From positions 159,690 to 223,689 of the forward strand of contig NZ_KZ857180.1 of NCBI RefSeq assembly GCF_003350925.1: 64,000 bases of DNA, given 5' to 3'. Under the pieces are notes generated by a model. The model ran no database searches. It saw only the letters and a program-made list of their open reading frames with translations, and was not told where the DNA came from. The position numbers and the translations under genes were made by a program. Of this stretch, positions 43,777 through 52,717 are shown piece after piece (the first letter of the stretch is position 1; each line of letters starts with the position of its first letter). This DNA is from Dyella tabacisoli. Lineage in GTDB: Bacteria > Pseudomonadota > Gammaproteobacteria > Xanthomonadales > Rhodanobacteraceae.

Positions 43777-46700
43777 TCAGCTAGCCTCCACGTCATGTTC
43801 GGCCAGCCCCAGGTGCACCCTCAGCGAACGCGTATAGGCAGCGGCGGCCGAACGCGTTGAGGTGTCCAGTTTGAACATATCTTGCGCAGCACGTTGCGCC
43901 CGCACCACTTCATCATAGTGTTGCCGAGCAGCGGAGCCCAACGTAACACTGGCAGCATGGCGCCGATGCTGGTTGCAGGAGCTGGCCTCGAACGCCAACT
44001 TACCCTTCTGCAACAGCCTCAGATAGACAATCCAGTCTCCCGCAATACGGTAATTGGCGATCTCATCAATATGCTCTCGCAATACCTTCAGCAGCGGTTG
44101 GCGCCGGAACAACACCGCGCTGACATTGGGCAGCGTATTCTTTACGGCGAGCCCGGCGGTAACCTCGGCATGACCGTCCGCAACGTAGTTCTTCAGCCAG
44201 CGGGTGCGGTTGAGGTCATCGGTATAGGCCAGATAGTCAGGAGCCAGCACCTGCCCGTATTCATCGATCTGCTCCGATTGTGCATAGCCCAGCACTGCAT
44301 CAGGGTTGGTTTGCATCAACCGGGTCAGGCGCTCCAAAAACTCGGGTTTGGAGAGATCGTCGGCCTCGGCAATCCATACATAGTCGCCGCGGGCCAATTC
44401 GACACCCTTCAGCCACTGCCGGAACACGGAGCCGCTGTTGCTCTCATTGGCGATGATCGTCGGCTCGGGGCTGATCTTGCTGCGCAATTGCTGCAACGTC
44501 GCCAGGCTGTCATCGCTAGATGCGTCATCGAGCACGATGATCTCGTAGATCGGCAGACTCTGCCCGGAAATCGACGAAAGCCGCTCCTGCATATAGTGCG
44601 CGTAATTGTAGTTGGGTACGACTACGGACACGCGTGGCAGACCTAACTCGCCAAGATGCAGCAAGTCCATGACGTAAGAGCGGAAAGAGAATGACGAATC
44701 GATCAACATCGCGCCAGCGCTGCCGAGGCGTTTACGCAAAGCATCGTCGCCCACAATGCGCGTAAGCGCATCCGCAAAAGCTTCGACATCGAACGCAGGA
44801 ACAACCAGACCGCCCGTTTCGCCGACCAGATCAGCGCCGCCACCGGTACCTTTAAAGGCAACCACAGGCGTACCTACTGAAAGACTTTCCAGCACCACCG
44901 ACGGAAATGGATCTTCACGTGATGCCAGTGCATAGACGTCAGCCCCGGCATAGTAATCGTCGGTATCGAAATCAAGCCCCATGAAATGGAAGTGCGATTC
45001 GCATTTGCCGGCACGCAATATCGCTGCGACTTCGTCTTCGACGCCAACGTCGCGATGACCCACCCAGACAAAATGCAGATCGGGATTGTGTTCGCAGCAT
45101 CGCGCTGCTGCCTTGGCCAACAGGTCGACACCCTTGCGACGATCGGCATAGCCCACCGACAACACAAGCTTAGCCTGCTCCGGCAAAGCCAGCCGCTCGC
45201 GCAGACGCCGGCGTATCGCGCCCAATTCGGTCAGCCCACGATAACGGCTACGTGTAAACAGACCCTGCGGGCGCGTCACCAGCGTCGCCCGCATATCTTG
45301 CTCGCTAACGAATTCGTTCAAACCATGCTTTACTGCCGCCGCCGCGACAACGACATGTCCGGCATTCTGCGCAATCGAACGTACAGCCTCTTCCAGCCCA
45401 TATTGGCGAATCACACCGGGCAGCTCGTGCACCAGGGAAATGATCCTCAGCCCCGCATCGTGCAAGGGGGGCACGATACGACCCGCTACCGCCGTGTTGG
45501 CGATCACCAGGTCGAACCCTTGCTTATGCAGTCTCTTGGCGAGACCTGAGATGTTCTCGCCGGTTTCATAAAGCTTATGGATCTTGGCCAGCTTGGCGAA
45601 ATCGGCCTCGAGCGGGCCGCTACCCAGCAGCAGCACTTCGACTTCGACACCAATACCCTGAATCAACTCACGCACCAGATTCAGCGCCAAATATTGCGCG
45701 CCATGAGGGTGGGCATCATGTGAAACAACCAATACTTTGCGCTTAGCCGTATCCCCACTAAGCGCATCGCGCGTGGCTTGCAGATAGGCATAGCCGTAGC
45801 GGCGGTCCGGCTCTAAATGTGCGCCCTCAGCCCACTCGTTCCACGCATTGATGAAAACCACGCTCTCGCCGGATACCGGATGGCTACGCGCATAGGCAAC
45901 GGAATGTTCCAGCCATTCGCGATAACGCGCCGGCGTTGAGTGGGCAAAGGTATAGCCCTTACCGAATTTGCGAGCTTCGTTGTCCCAGCGAGGCGTGACC
46001 CCTTTGAACAACGGGTACTCCGGCACCGGCCAGCTCTTGCCACTCTCGACCAGATCGCCATAGTCAACGATGTAGCCGGAATATCTGGGATTGATGATGT
46101 CGAGTGTGTGATTGATCGGGCGCAGCCCGCTGGCCAACTTATGCGGCGGAAATTCGAGTGCGGCGTCGAAACCCCAGGGGCGCGGATCATCGACATCGAA
46201 CTGAACCATCGCTAGAAACACCTCGCCCACGCCCTCTTCTCGGCAGTACTCCCGCCAGGTCTCAAGCGTGCCCTGACAATCGGGCAGCAATGAAGGCCGA
46301 TAGACAATCAACAGAGGGCGGCCGTCAATGCGTATATAGCGTGCATCGCGCAGATAAGGCAGCGCATCGCGGATGAAGTTGAGATCGTTGTCGTGCGTGT
46401 AGTTCTGACCCAGCAGAACGTCGTCGTCGAGCCCATCCCACCGGCGCGTCCAGTTCTCATTCGCCCAGCACAGACAGAATGGCAGCTCGATATCCGGGTT
46501 GGCGATCAACTGATCAAGCGGACGCTCGAGCAACCGTCGGCCGGAAAACCAATAGTGGTGAAAGCAAAAGCCGTGGACGCCATAGAGCTTCGCCAGCTCC
46601 GCTTGTCTACGCATGACATCGACCACACGCAAATCATAGAAACCCAGCTCACCGGGTAAACGGGGCTGATGATGGCCGACGTACTGCGGCAGCGCCCTGG

Positions 46701-47124
46701 ATACGTTGGTCCATTCGGTGAAGCCGCGGCCCCACCATTCGTCGTTCTCGGCGATCGGATGAAACTGCGGCAGATAAAAAGCGATAGCCTTTACCGCCAA
46801 CTGGGTTGGCGCGGTTAACTGCGAAGGTAGCGCCACATAGTCTGGGCCATGCGCGGTCTGTGACTGCGCCCGCAAGTCGTCGAGGCAGCGCTCGAGCACG
46901 GTTTGCTCGGCTGGCGTCGTAGTGCCCTTTTCGTCATCAACGAGTGTCAGGCCCTGGCCAGCGCCGAAAACTCGCCAGCGCCGATACGCATTGGTTCTCT
47001 CGAAGATAGGCCGGCAGTTGCGAAACAACCAGTTTTTAATCGCCAGCCGATGTTTCCACCCGAACGGCATTCGACGATAGGACGCTTGCAACATTCGGCC
47101 AGTCCATGACCGCACCTTACCCAT
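43777..47124 (-). CDS. Three-domain glycosyltransferase: WbsX/GH99-like, GT4 and GT2
   Basis: 1115 residues. Domain 1 (about 112-455) is WbsX-like with a GH99-type barrel: KAIAFYLPQFHPIAENDEWW, GFTEWTNVSRA, FHHYWFSGRRLLERPLD and CLCWANENWTRRWDG. Domain 2 (about 460-800) is a GT4 with VLVVSHDAHPHGAQYLALNL, a segment beginning KLVLSVGYADRRKGVDLLA and ALASREDPFPSVVLESLS. Domain 3 (about 828-1050) is a GT2 with RVSVVVPNYNYAHYMQERL, IIVLDDASSDDS and YVWIAEADD. A single protein with three transfer-related modules could build most of an O-antigen repeat. It overlaps the start side of the preceding coiled-coil methyltransferase gene by eight bases. Confidence 0.88.
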   Translation of the reverse strand: MGKVRSWTGRMLQASYRRMPFGWKHRLAIKNWLFRNCRPIFERTNAYRRWRVFGAGQGLTLVDDEKGTTTPAEQTVLERCLDDLRAQSQTAHGPDYVALPSQLTAPTQLAVKAIAFYLPQFHPIAENDEWWGRGFTEWTNVSRALPQYVGHHQPRLPGELGFYDLRVVDVMRRQAELAKLYGVHGFCFHHYWFSGRRLLERPLDQLIANPDIELPFCLCWANENWTRRWDGLDDDVLLGQNYTHDNDLNFIRDALPYLRDARYIRIDGRPLLIVYRPSLLPDCQGTLETWREYCREEGVGEVFLAMVQFDVDDPRPWGFDAALEFPPHKLASGLRPINHTLDIINPRYSGYIVDYGDLVESGKSWPVPEYPLFKGVTPRWDNEARKFGKGYTFAHSTPARYREWLEHSVAYARSHPVSGESVVFINAWNEWAEGAHLEPDRRYGYAYLQATRDALSGDTAKRKVLVVSHDAHPHGAQYLALNLVRELIQGIGVEVEVLLLGSGPLEADFAKLAKIHKLYETGENISGLAKRLHKQGFDLVIANTAVAGRIVPPLHDAGLRIISLVHELPGVIRQYGLEEAVRSIAQNAGHVVVAAAAVKHGLNEFVSEQDMRATLVTRPQGLFTRSRYRGLTELGAIRRRLRERLALPEQAKLVLSVGYADRRKGVDLLAKAAARCCEHNPDLHFVWVGHRDVGVEDEVAAILRAGKCESHFHFMGLDFDTDDYYAGADVYALASREDPFPSVVLESLSVGTPVVAFKGTGGGADLVGETGGLVVPAFDVEAFADALTRIVGDDALRKRLGSAGAMLIDSSFSFRSYVMDLLHLGELGLPRVSVVVPNYNYAHYMQERLSSISGQSLPIYEIIVLDDASSDDSLATLQQLRSKISPEPTIIANESNSGSVFRQWLKGVELARGDYVWIAEADDLSKPEFLERLTRLMQTNPDAVLGYAQSEQIDEYGQVLAPDYLAYTDDLNRTRWLKNYVADGHAEVTAGLAVKNTLPNVSAVLFRRQPLLKVLREHIDEIANYRIAGDWIVYLRLLQKGKLAFEASSCNQHRRHAASVTLGSAARQHYDEVVRAQRAAQDMFKLDTSTRSAAAAYTRSLRVHLGLAEHDVEAS

Positions 47125-48292
47125 GACCTCTCCCGAACCTGCGTCGGAATATCCAGCGCAAAGGCTTAGTGATGCGCCAACTCAGCGAATTCATCACCTC
47201 AGCCAACTCGTCTTTTCGTTGCTTCAGATCCTGTTGCAACGAAGCCTCGTGCAGATGTGCGGCATCTAGCTCGACATGCAGACGGTCGAGCACGGTAAAC
47301 GACTCTGAGCCCTGTCCCGATAGCGCTTTGAGGTAGGTGACGTGCTCGACGAGGGTAGCGATCTGCGGCTGCAACTCCGGAAAAACACCATCGCGAACAG
47401 CGATAGTATCTTTGAGGTGAGCAATCAACTCCTCGCGACCGGCTGCTTGCCTATTGTGATTGGCCAGTTCGGCATCGCGGTCGGCAATGCCTTGATTGAG
47501 ATGGCCGACGAGTACTTGGTGTTTCTGCAGCTCTTGCGTGTAATGTGCGATCTGGCCATCCCGATCGACGATGCCGGCAGATAGCATTTCCGCGTCGTCT
47601 GCGTAGCGGATACCATCGGCCAGACTTTCAAACAGCCGATTGACCACGGTAGAAGGCTCACCCGACTCGACCGCAACCAAGCGGCGCACTGACTCGGGCA
47701 GATCGCTACCGACCAACAGCACACCAAGGCCATGAGTGTGGTGAAACTCGAACGAAGGATACTGCTGAGAGATCTCGGCCCATAGTCGCCATACGCCGAA
47801 GTTACGCTCACGTACCATCGTGTCGTGGAACAAGATGACGCCGCGCTTGGACAACTTCGGAAGCCAGCTATCGAAGTCGTGCTTGACCGCCTCGTAGGTA
47901 TGCAAGCCATCGATATGCAGCAGGTCAACGGAACCATCATCGAAGCAGGCACGCGCCTCATCGAAAGTCATGCGCAATAGTTGCGAGAAACCGGCGTAAT
48001 GCTTCTGGTGATATTGCCAGAGCGTATTGAATACATCCTCACCGTAGTGTCCCGCATGATCGTCGCCCTGCCATGTGTCGACCGCGAAACAGGCAGTGGC
48101 CAATGCGTTCTGCTTTACCGCCTGACAAAATGCCAGATAGGAAGCGCCATTGTGCGTGCCCAGCTCAACCAGGATTCCCGGTTTGAGCTCTTCGACCAAC
48201 CATGCTGCGAACGGAATGTGGCCTACCCATGCGCTTTGCGGCAATTTGGCCGGCCGTATGCACATGCTTGCATTGAGATCGAGCATCGTCAT
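47117..48292 (-). CDS. SAM methyltransferase with C-terminal coiled coil and basic membrane-binding end
   Basis: 391 residues. The N-terminal methyltransferase (about 25-200) shows LVELGTHNGASYLAF, FAVDTWQGDDHAGHYGEDVF, VDLLHIDGLHTYEAVKHDF and GVILFHDTMVR, the type called 'class I SAM-dependent methyltransferase' in LPS loci. From about 225 to 360 the sequence is a long heptad-rich coiled coil. It ends NSLSWRITKPLRWIFRRRF, an amphipathic basic motif found at the C-terminus of many polysaccharide enzymes. The layout recalls WbdD of E. coli O8/O9a, whose methyl cap and coiled coil set O-chain length before Wzm/Wzt export; unlike WbdD there is no kinase domain. Function by analogy only. Confidence 0.78.
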   Translation of the reverse strand: MTMLDLNASMCIRPAKLPQSAWVGHIPFAAWLVEELKPGILVELGTHNGASYLAFCQAVKQNALATACFAVDTWQGDDHAGHYGEDVFNTLWQYHQKHYAGFSQLLRMTFDEARACFDDGSVDLLHIDGLHTYEAVKHDFDSWLPKLSKRGVILFHDTMVRERNFGVWRLWAEISQQYPSFEFHHTHGLGVLLVGSDLPESVRRLVAVESGEPSTVVNRLFESLADGIRYADDAEMLSAGIVDRDGQIAHYTQELQKHQVLVGHLNQGIADRDAELANHNRQAAGREELIAHLKDTIAVRDGVFPELQPQIATLVEHVTYLKALSGQGSESFTVLDRLHVELDAAHLHEASLQQDLKQRKDELAEVMNSLSWRITKPLRWIFRRRFGRGHG

Positions 48293-48294
48293 GG

Positions 48295-48882
48295 TTATGC
48301 ACTCGTATGCAGACGGCCCGCGATTCGCATCGCGGCTTGGAACGCGCGAGCCCGCAGGCCGACTCGCGACTTGCGAAACACGCCTACGGTATCGCCCCAG
48401 TCACGGCTACCTGGATCGGGATGCGGCTCCCAATCCGTCGTCACCTCGACCAGCTCACAAGAGCCGAACTTGGCAAGCGCACGATAGCCGTCAGGATAGA
48501 ATCGCCAGCAATCTTGCGGGTAACGGTGCTCAGGGCCGCGCGAAGGCGCGATCAGGAAGATCATGCCACCTGGTTTCAGCACGCGGACCATCTCCAGCCA
48601 GCTCATCCAGAAGTACTCGACATGCTCGAAAGCTTGCCCGGAGACCACCAGATCGACCGAGCCCGAGGCGAACGGCAACCGGTAAGGCGACGACAGCACA
48701 ATATCCACCCCGGGGCCCGCCTCCAGATCAATCCCCTGATAGGACCACTTGGCGTTGCCGAACAAAGTACGGTAAGAGCCATTGACGTCATAGGAACCGA
48801 TGTCGACGACCGATAGCGACCGTTGCGTATCCAGGTAGCGGGCGACTAGATCCTGCATGTGTTGATAAGAACTGACGTGCAC
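48295..48882 (-). CDS. Class I SAM-dependent methyltransferase
   Basis: 195 residues. Motifs: SLSVVDIGSYDVNGSYRTLF (motif I), YQGIDLEAGPGVDIVLSSPY and VDLVVSGQAFEHVEYFWMSW, then GGMIFLIAPSRGPEH and DCWRFYPDGYRALAKF. This is the small Methyltransf_11-type group found repeatedly in O-antigen loci. It ends only two bases before the coiled-coil methyltransferase. The substrate is probably a polysaccharide terminus or backbone sugar. Confidence 0.8.
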   Translation of the reverse strand: MHVSSYQHMQDLVARYLDTQRSLSVVDIGSYDVNGSYRTLFGNAKWSYQGIDLEAGPGVDIVLSSPYRLPFASGSVDLVVSGQAFEHVEYFWMSWLEMVRVLKPGGMIFLIAPSRGPEHRYPQDCWRFYPDGYRALAKFGSCELVEVTTDWEPHPDPGSRDWGDTVGVFRKSRVGLRARAFQAAMRIAGRLHTSA

Positions 48883-48930
48883 TTAAACGCTCCAGATAAC
48901 AGGGCACTTCCGGCGCCCGCATAAGTTGCC

Positions 48931-48950
48931 GGGGAAAATCGGGGAAAATC
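48931..48950. repeat. Two tandem copies of ggggaaaatc
   Basis: An exact 10-base unit is repeated twice in the gap between wzt and the small methyltransferase gene, with a partial third copy (ggg) following. It is a short slippage-type repeat and could vary the distance between the two genes. Confidence 0.55.
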
Positions 48951-48965
48951 GGGCGTTAGCGCCGC

Positions 48966-50402
48966 TCACGGCACGCTTCGCCTGACGTCAAGCTTGATAT
49001 CGCGAAATGGAATGCCGACCAGCCCGGTCGACACACTTGAGGTGTGCGACTCGACCACCAGCCCATCATGCACCCAGTCAGCTTGCTCGTGCTCATGGTA
49101 GGTCCCATCCGCGACGGCGATGTCGAAGGAGTAGTGGCCCTGCGGCAAGATCGGCATCGCAAACTCAAAACTGGCCGTCAGCACCTCGCCAGCGCCGATA
49201 CTGACTGGCTCGTGTTGATAGCTGAGATAGGTATTGTCGCCGAACAGCGGCTGACCAAGGCGGTCCTTGAGGAAGAAGCCTACGATAGGTTGCTCCAGAG
49301 CACGGTGCACGCTGACATCGACCACCAGCCGCACCACTTCGCCCCCTACGATCCAGGGCATGGGATTACCGCTCGTATCGGTCAGCTTGGCCGAAGTAAT
49401 CGTGGCGGCACCATTACCGAAACCCGCACGTTCGGGATCGAAACGAAAAACCTCAATGTCGTTACGCAAGGCCGTGGCGTTGATACGCTCAGCACGGAAG
49501 TCCGGCCGAGCTGGTTCATTGACGGCTTCCAGGCGCTGGCTGACGGCCGGCTTGACTGCTTGGTTGTAAGTACTGGCGTGATAGGCCTCGCAGACGCTCT
49601 TGGCATCACCGACCATACGTAGCTGGCCCGACTCGAGCAGAACCGCACGCTCGCATAAATTGACTATGGCTGTCGCGTCGTGGCTGACGAAAATGACCGT
49701 GCCGGTCTCTTTGAACTTGCGCAGGAAGCGCATACATTTCTGACCGAAAAACACATCGCCAACAGACAACGCCTCGTCGATCACCAAGATATCGGCGTCG
49801 GCGTGCGCGATGACAGCAAACGCCAGCCTGACATACATGCCACTGGAATAAGTCTTTACGGGCTGCTCGACAAAGTCACCGATGTCGGCGAAAGCGACGA
49901 TGTCGTCAAACCGCTGCTCAACCTGCTCGTGAGTGAGACCAAGCACCACGCCGCTCATATAGACGTTCTCGCGCCCGGTGAACTCGGGGTTGAATCCAGC
50001 GCCCAACTCCAGCAACGCCGCAACGCGGCCGTTGACATCGACACTTCCGCTGGTCGGCGTGAGCGTTCCGCAGATGGTCTGCAGCAACGTCGACTTGCCC
50101 GAACCATTGCGACCGATAATGCCAACCGTCTCGCCCTTACGAATTTCCAGCGATACGTTCTTGAGCGCCCAAAATTCCTTGAAATACGCACGGGGCGCCT
50201 TTCCGATCAGACGCCGCAGGCGCGGGAACACTGACTGCTTGAGGCGATCTTCAGGCCGTGCATAGACTTGGTAGCATTTTGAGACCGCGTCCACACGAAT
50301 CGCGACCTCCGAGCTGAGGTTGTCGTCGGCGAGAAGTGCCTGGCCGGCACTATTTTCGGAGACAGTCACATTGCGGCTCTCAGACGACATCGGCGAAACC
50401 AT
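48966..50402 (-). CDS. wzt: O-antigen ABC exporter ATPase with C-terminal carbohydrate-binding domain
   Basis: 478 residues. The nucleotide-binding domain (about 30-285) shows Walker A GIIGRNGSGKSTLLQ, the signature KTYSSGMYVRLAFAVIAHA and Walker B ADILVIDEALSVGD. The N-terminal VYARPEDRLKQSVFPRLRRL is typical of Wzt/TagH. Residues about 310-478 form a beta-sandwich Wzt C-terminal domain (FFLKDRLGQPLFGDNTYLSY, LPQGHYSFDIAVADGTY). In known systems this domain binds the modified non-reducing end of the O-chain, so export waits for the cap, here possibly a methyl group. Start at 50402 or 50390 cannot be separated; both overlap the wzm end. Confidence 0.93.
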   Translation of the reverse strand: MVSPMSSESRNVTVSENSAGQALLADDNLSSEVAIRVDAVSKCYQVYARPEDRLKQSVFPRLRRLIGKAPRAYFKEFWALKNVSLEIRKGETVGIIGRNGSGKSTLLQTICGTLTPTSGSVDVNGRVAALLELGAGFNPEFTGRENVYMSGVVLGLTHEQVEQRFDDIVAFADIGDFVEQPVKTYSSGMYVRLAFAVIAHADADILVIDEALSVGDVFFGQKCMRFLRKFKETGTVIFVSHDATAIVNLCERAVLLESGQLRMVGDAKSVCEAYHASTYNQAVKPAVSQRLEAVNEPARPDFRAERINATALRNDIEVFRFDPERAGFGNGAATITSAKLTDTSGNPMPWIVGGEVVRLVVDVSVHRALEQPIVGFFLKDRLGQPLFGDNTYLSYQHEPVSIGAGEVLTASFEFAMPILPQGHYSFDIAVADGTYHEHEQADWVHDGLVVESHTSSVSTGLVGIPFRDIKLDVRRSVP

Positions 50403-51210
50403 TACGTGTTCGCTGAAACCACCAGAATCCCAGCCACGCGAAAATCACCGCCAACGCCGAATAGACTGCCAATCCAGACCAATCGGGCAAGTTACCTGCG
50501 ATAAGCACCGCGCGCCCCTGTTCGATGATGAAAGTGAGCGGATTGAGCAGAATGAATCGGCGAAAATCAGCAGGCAGCGCAGACAGTGGGTAGAACACTG
50601 GCGCCAGGAACATCAGCGCAGTGGTGAACAAGCCGGTGATCATCCCGATATCGCGGACATACACCGAAGTTGCAGCCAGCAGCCAACCGAAGCCCATCGC
50701 CACGAACACCAGCGGCAGCATCACCACCGGGAACAGCACGGCGGTCCACGGAACCTCGTGGCCGAGAACGAATTGCGCCAGCAACAGCACCATGAAGCTG
50801 ATCAAGGCATGAAACAGCGCCGAGCCAATCGCAACCCACGGCAACACCTCAAGCGGAAAAACTACGCGCTTGACGTAACTGACGTTACCGAGCACGAGTC
50901 CCGGTGCCTTGATGATGCACTCCGCCAGCAGTCCGTGGATGATCACGCCAACAAACAAGATCGCGGCGAAACTAGCGCGCGTGGCATCTGCGGCGCCCCC
51001 CCAGCGCGCTTTGAAGATGGTCGAGAAAACAAAGGTGTAGATCGCCAGCATCAGCAAGGGATTAAAAAACGACCACGCCAAGCCGATCAGTGAGCCACGA
51101 TAGCGGCTGATCACGTCACGTTTAGTCATCTGTACGATCAATTGATGATTGCGACTCAGGCTGGCGAACATCTCCGAGAGGTTTGAACGGTGCCTGGAAT
51201 GCGGATTCAT
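50380..51210 (-). CDS. wzm: O-antigen ABC exporter permease
   Basis: 276 residues from ATG 51210; an upstream in-frame extension to 51315 is not family-like. Six membrane helices and the ABC-2 permease signatures KRDVISRYRGSLIGLAWSFF then NPLLMLAIYTFVFSTIFKARW, and LLNPLTFIIEQGRAVLI near the end, are those of Wzm/RfbD-type exporters. It forms a channel with Wzt in the inner membrane to move the finished undecaprenyl-linked polysaccharide. It is the first gene of the leftward arm, about 90 bases from the metB stop. Confidence 0.93.
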   Translation of the reverse strand: MNPHSRHRSNLSEMFASLSRNHQLIVQMTKRDVISRYRGSLIGLAWSFFNPLLMLAIYTFVFSTIFKARWGGAADATRASFAAILFVGVIIHGLLAECIIKAPGLVLGNVSYVKRVVFPLEVLPWVAIGSALFHALISFMVLLLAQFVLGHEVPWTAVLFPVVMLPLVFVAMGFGWLLAATSVYVRDIGMITGLFTTALMFLAPVFYPLSALPADFRRFILLNPLTFIIEQGRAVLIAGNLPDWSGLAVYSALAVIFAWLGFWWFQRTRNGFADVV

Positions 51211-51301
51211 CGTTGCACCTCTATCGATAGCTGCTCGTAGTCTCCAACGTAGTAAGGCACCGATGCCTCGACCGGGCCGATCAGGTTCGATCCACGCCGC
51301 C

Positions 51302-52471
51302 TCAAGCCAACGCACCCTCTAGTGCGGTCCGCAAATCCTCTACGTTCTCGATACCGACGCTGAGGCGCACCAGATTGTCCGTGATGCCCAGCGCGGCGCG
51401 GCGTGCCGGCGGAATCGACGCATGCGTCATCGTCGCCGGATGGTTGATCAGGCTTTCGACGCCACCCAGTGATTCGGCAATCGAAAACAGTTCGCAGCGC
51501 TCCATCATGCGGCGAGCACCGTCGAGGCCACCCTTGACGAAAATAGTGACCATGCCGCCAAAACCATCCATCTGCCGCTTTGCCAACTCGTGCTGCGGAT
51601 GCGATTTCAGACCTGGGTAGGCCACCTTCTCGATCGACGGATGCGACTGCAGCCACTCGGCCAGTACTTGCGCGTTATCACAGTGCGCTTTCATGCGCAG
51701 ATGCAGGGTCTTGAGTCCGCGCAACGCAAGAAAGCTATCGAATGGCCCCTGCACACTGCCGATGGCGTTCTGCAGGAAAGTCATCTGCTCGGCCAACGCG
51801 GTGTCGTCGCCAACGACGGCGATACCGCCGACGATATCGGAATGGCCATTGAGGTATTTGGTCGCCGAGTGCATGACCATGTGTGCGCCCAGTTCGAGCG
51901 GACGTTGCAGAATCGGCGAGCTGAAGGTGTTGTCGACGACAACGGTCAGCCCCCGCTTGCGCGCAATGGCCGATATTTGCTCGATATCGACCAGCTTCAG
52001 CAGCGGGTTGGTCGGGGTTTCGATCCACACCAGCTTGGTTTCAGGGCGGATTGCAGCCTCGAAAGCGGCGATATCGCTGAGGTCGACCCAACTGAAATCC
52101 AGATTCGCAGTACGCCGACGCACACGCTCGAACAAGCGATAGGTACCACCGTAGACGTCGTCCATGGCGATCACATGGCTACCGCTGTCGAGCAACTCCA
52201 GGATCGTGGAGGTCGCGGCCATGCCAGAGGCGAATGCGAAACCAGCCGTGCCGCCCTCAAGGCTGGCTACACAACGTTCATAGGCGAAACGAGTCGGGTT
52301 GTGGCTGCGGGAGTATTCGAACCCCTGATGCACACCCGGACTGCTCTGAACATAGGTGGATGTAGCGTAAATCGGGGGCATCACAGCGCCGGTGGCCGGA
52401 TCGGGGTGTTGTCCCCCGTGAATAGCCAAAGTCCCGAGACCCAGCTTCTCTTGCTTCGCACTGGTCTTCAT
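51302..52471 (-). CDS. metB: Cystathionine gamma-synthase/lyase family PLP enzyme
   Basis: 389 residues, Cys/Met-metabolism PLP family. The PLP lysine is in SATKYLNGHSDIVGG. Further family segments are HPDPATGAVMPPIYATSTY, YSRSHNPTRFAYERCVASLE and ESLGGVESLINHPATMTH. I took the ATG at 52471 rather than the TTG one codon upstream. Cystathionine gamma-synthase and gamma-lyase cannot be separated by eye, and in Xanthomonadales this gene is usually called metB. In Xanthomonas it is the other flank of the LPS locus, which matches its place here. No met box is obvious in its upstream DNA. Confidence 0.9.
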   Translation of the reverse strand: MKTSAKQEKLGLGTLAIHGGQHPDPATGAVMPPIYATSTYVQSSPGVHQGFEYSRSHNPTRFAYERCVASLEGGTAGFAFASGMAATSTILELLDSGSHVIAMDDVYGGTYRLFERVRRRTANLDFSWVDLSDIAAFEAAIRPETKLVWIETPTNPLLKLVDIEQISAIARKRGLTVVVDNTFSSPILQRPLELGAHMVMHSATKYLNGHSDIVGGIAVVGDDTALAEQMTFLQNAIGSVQGPFDSFLALRGLKTLHLRMKAHCDNAQVLAEWLQSHPSIEKVAYPGLKSHPQHELAKRQMDGFGGMVTIFVKGGLDGARRMMERCELFSIAESLGGVESLINHPATMTHASIPPARRAALGITDNLVRLSVGIENVEDLRTALEGALA

Positions 52472-52717
52472 CAAGTCCGCTCAGACCCTGCGAAGAGGGC
52501 TGCCTTGTCTGTTGTTAAGGGACGCTATCTTAGCTTTAAATCCAGCACCTTGCCGGCATGACTGACTTGGCGGATTCATGAAACCCTAAGCCTTGGAAGA
52601 AACATGCTCCCCATGGTGCCCTGCTCAACTTGGTCGGCAGACCAAAAGCGGGCATTATTATTGGGTTTTTATAGTTTTTTTGCCTTGTTCCCCCATCAAA
52701 ATGACGGACAGACTCTG
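52472..52717. promoter_or_regulatory. Divergent metB / rmlB control region
   Basis: About 245 bases. It contains a small palindrome, ttggtc-ggca-gaccaa (52630-52645), followed by a T-rich stretch (ttattgggtttttatagttttttt) before rmlB. The palindrome may be an operator, and its stem plus T-run could also act as an attenuator. No clear -35/-10 pair stands out. Confidence 0.3.

Noticed and set aside
51280..51300. T-loop-like ggttcgatcc between wzm and metB
   Set aside because: No cloverleaf can be folded around it; there is no anticodon or acceptor stem.
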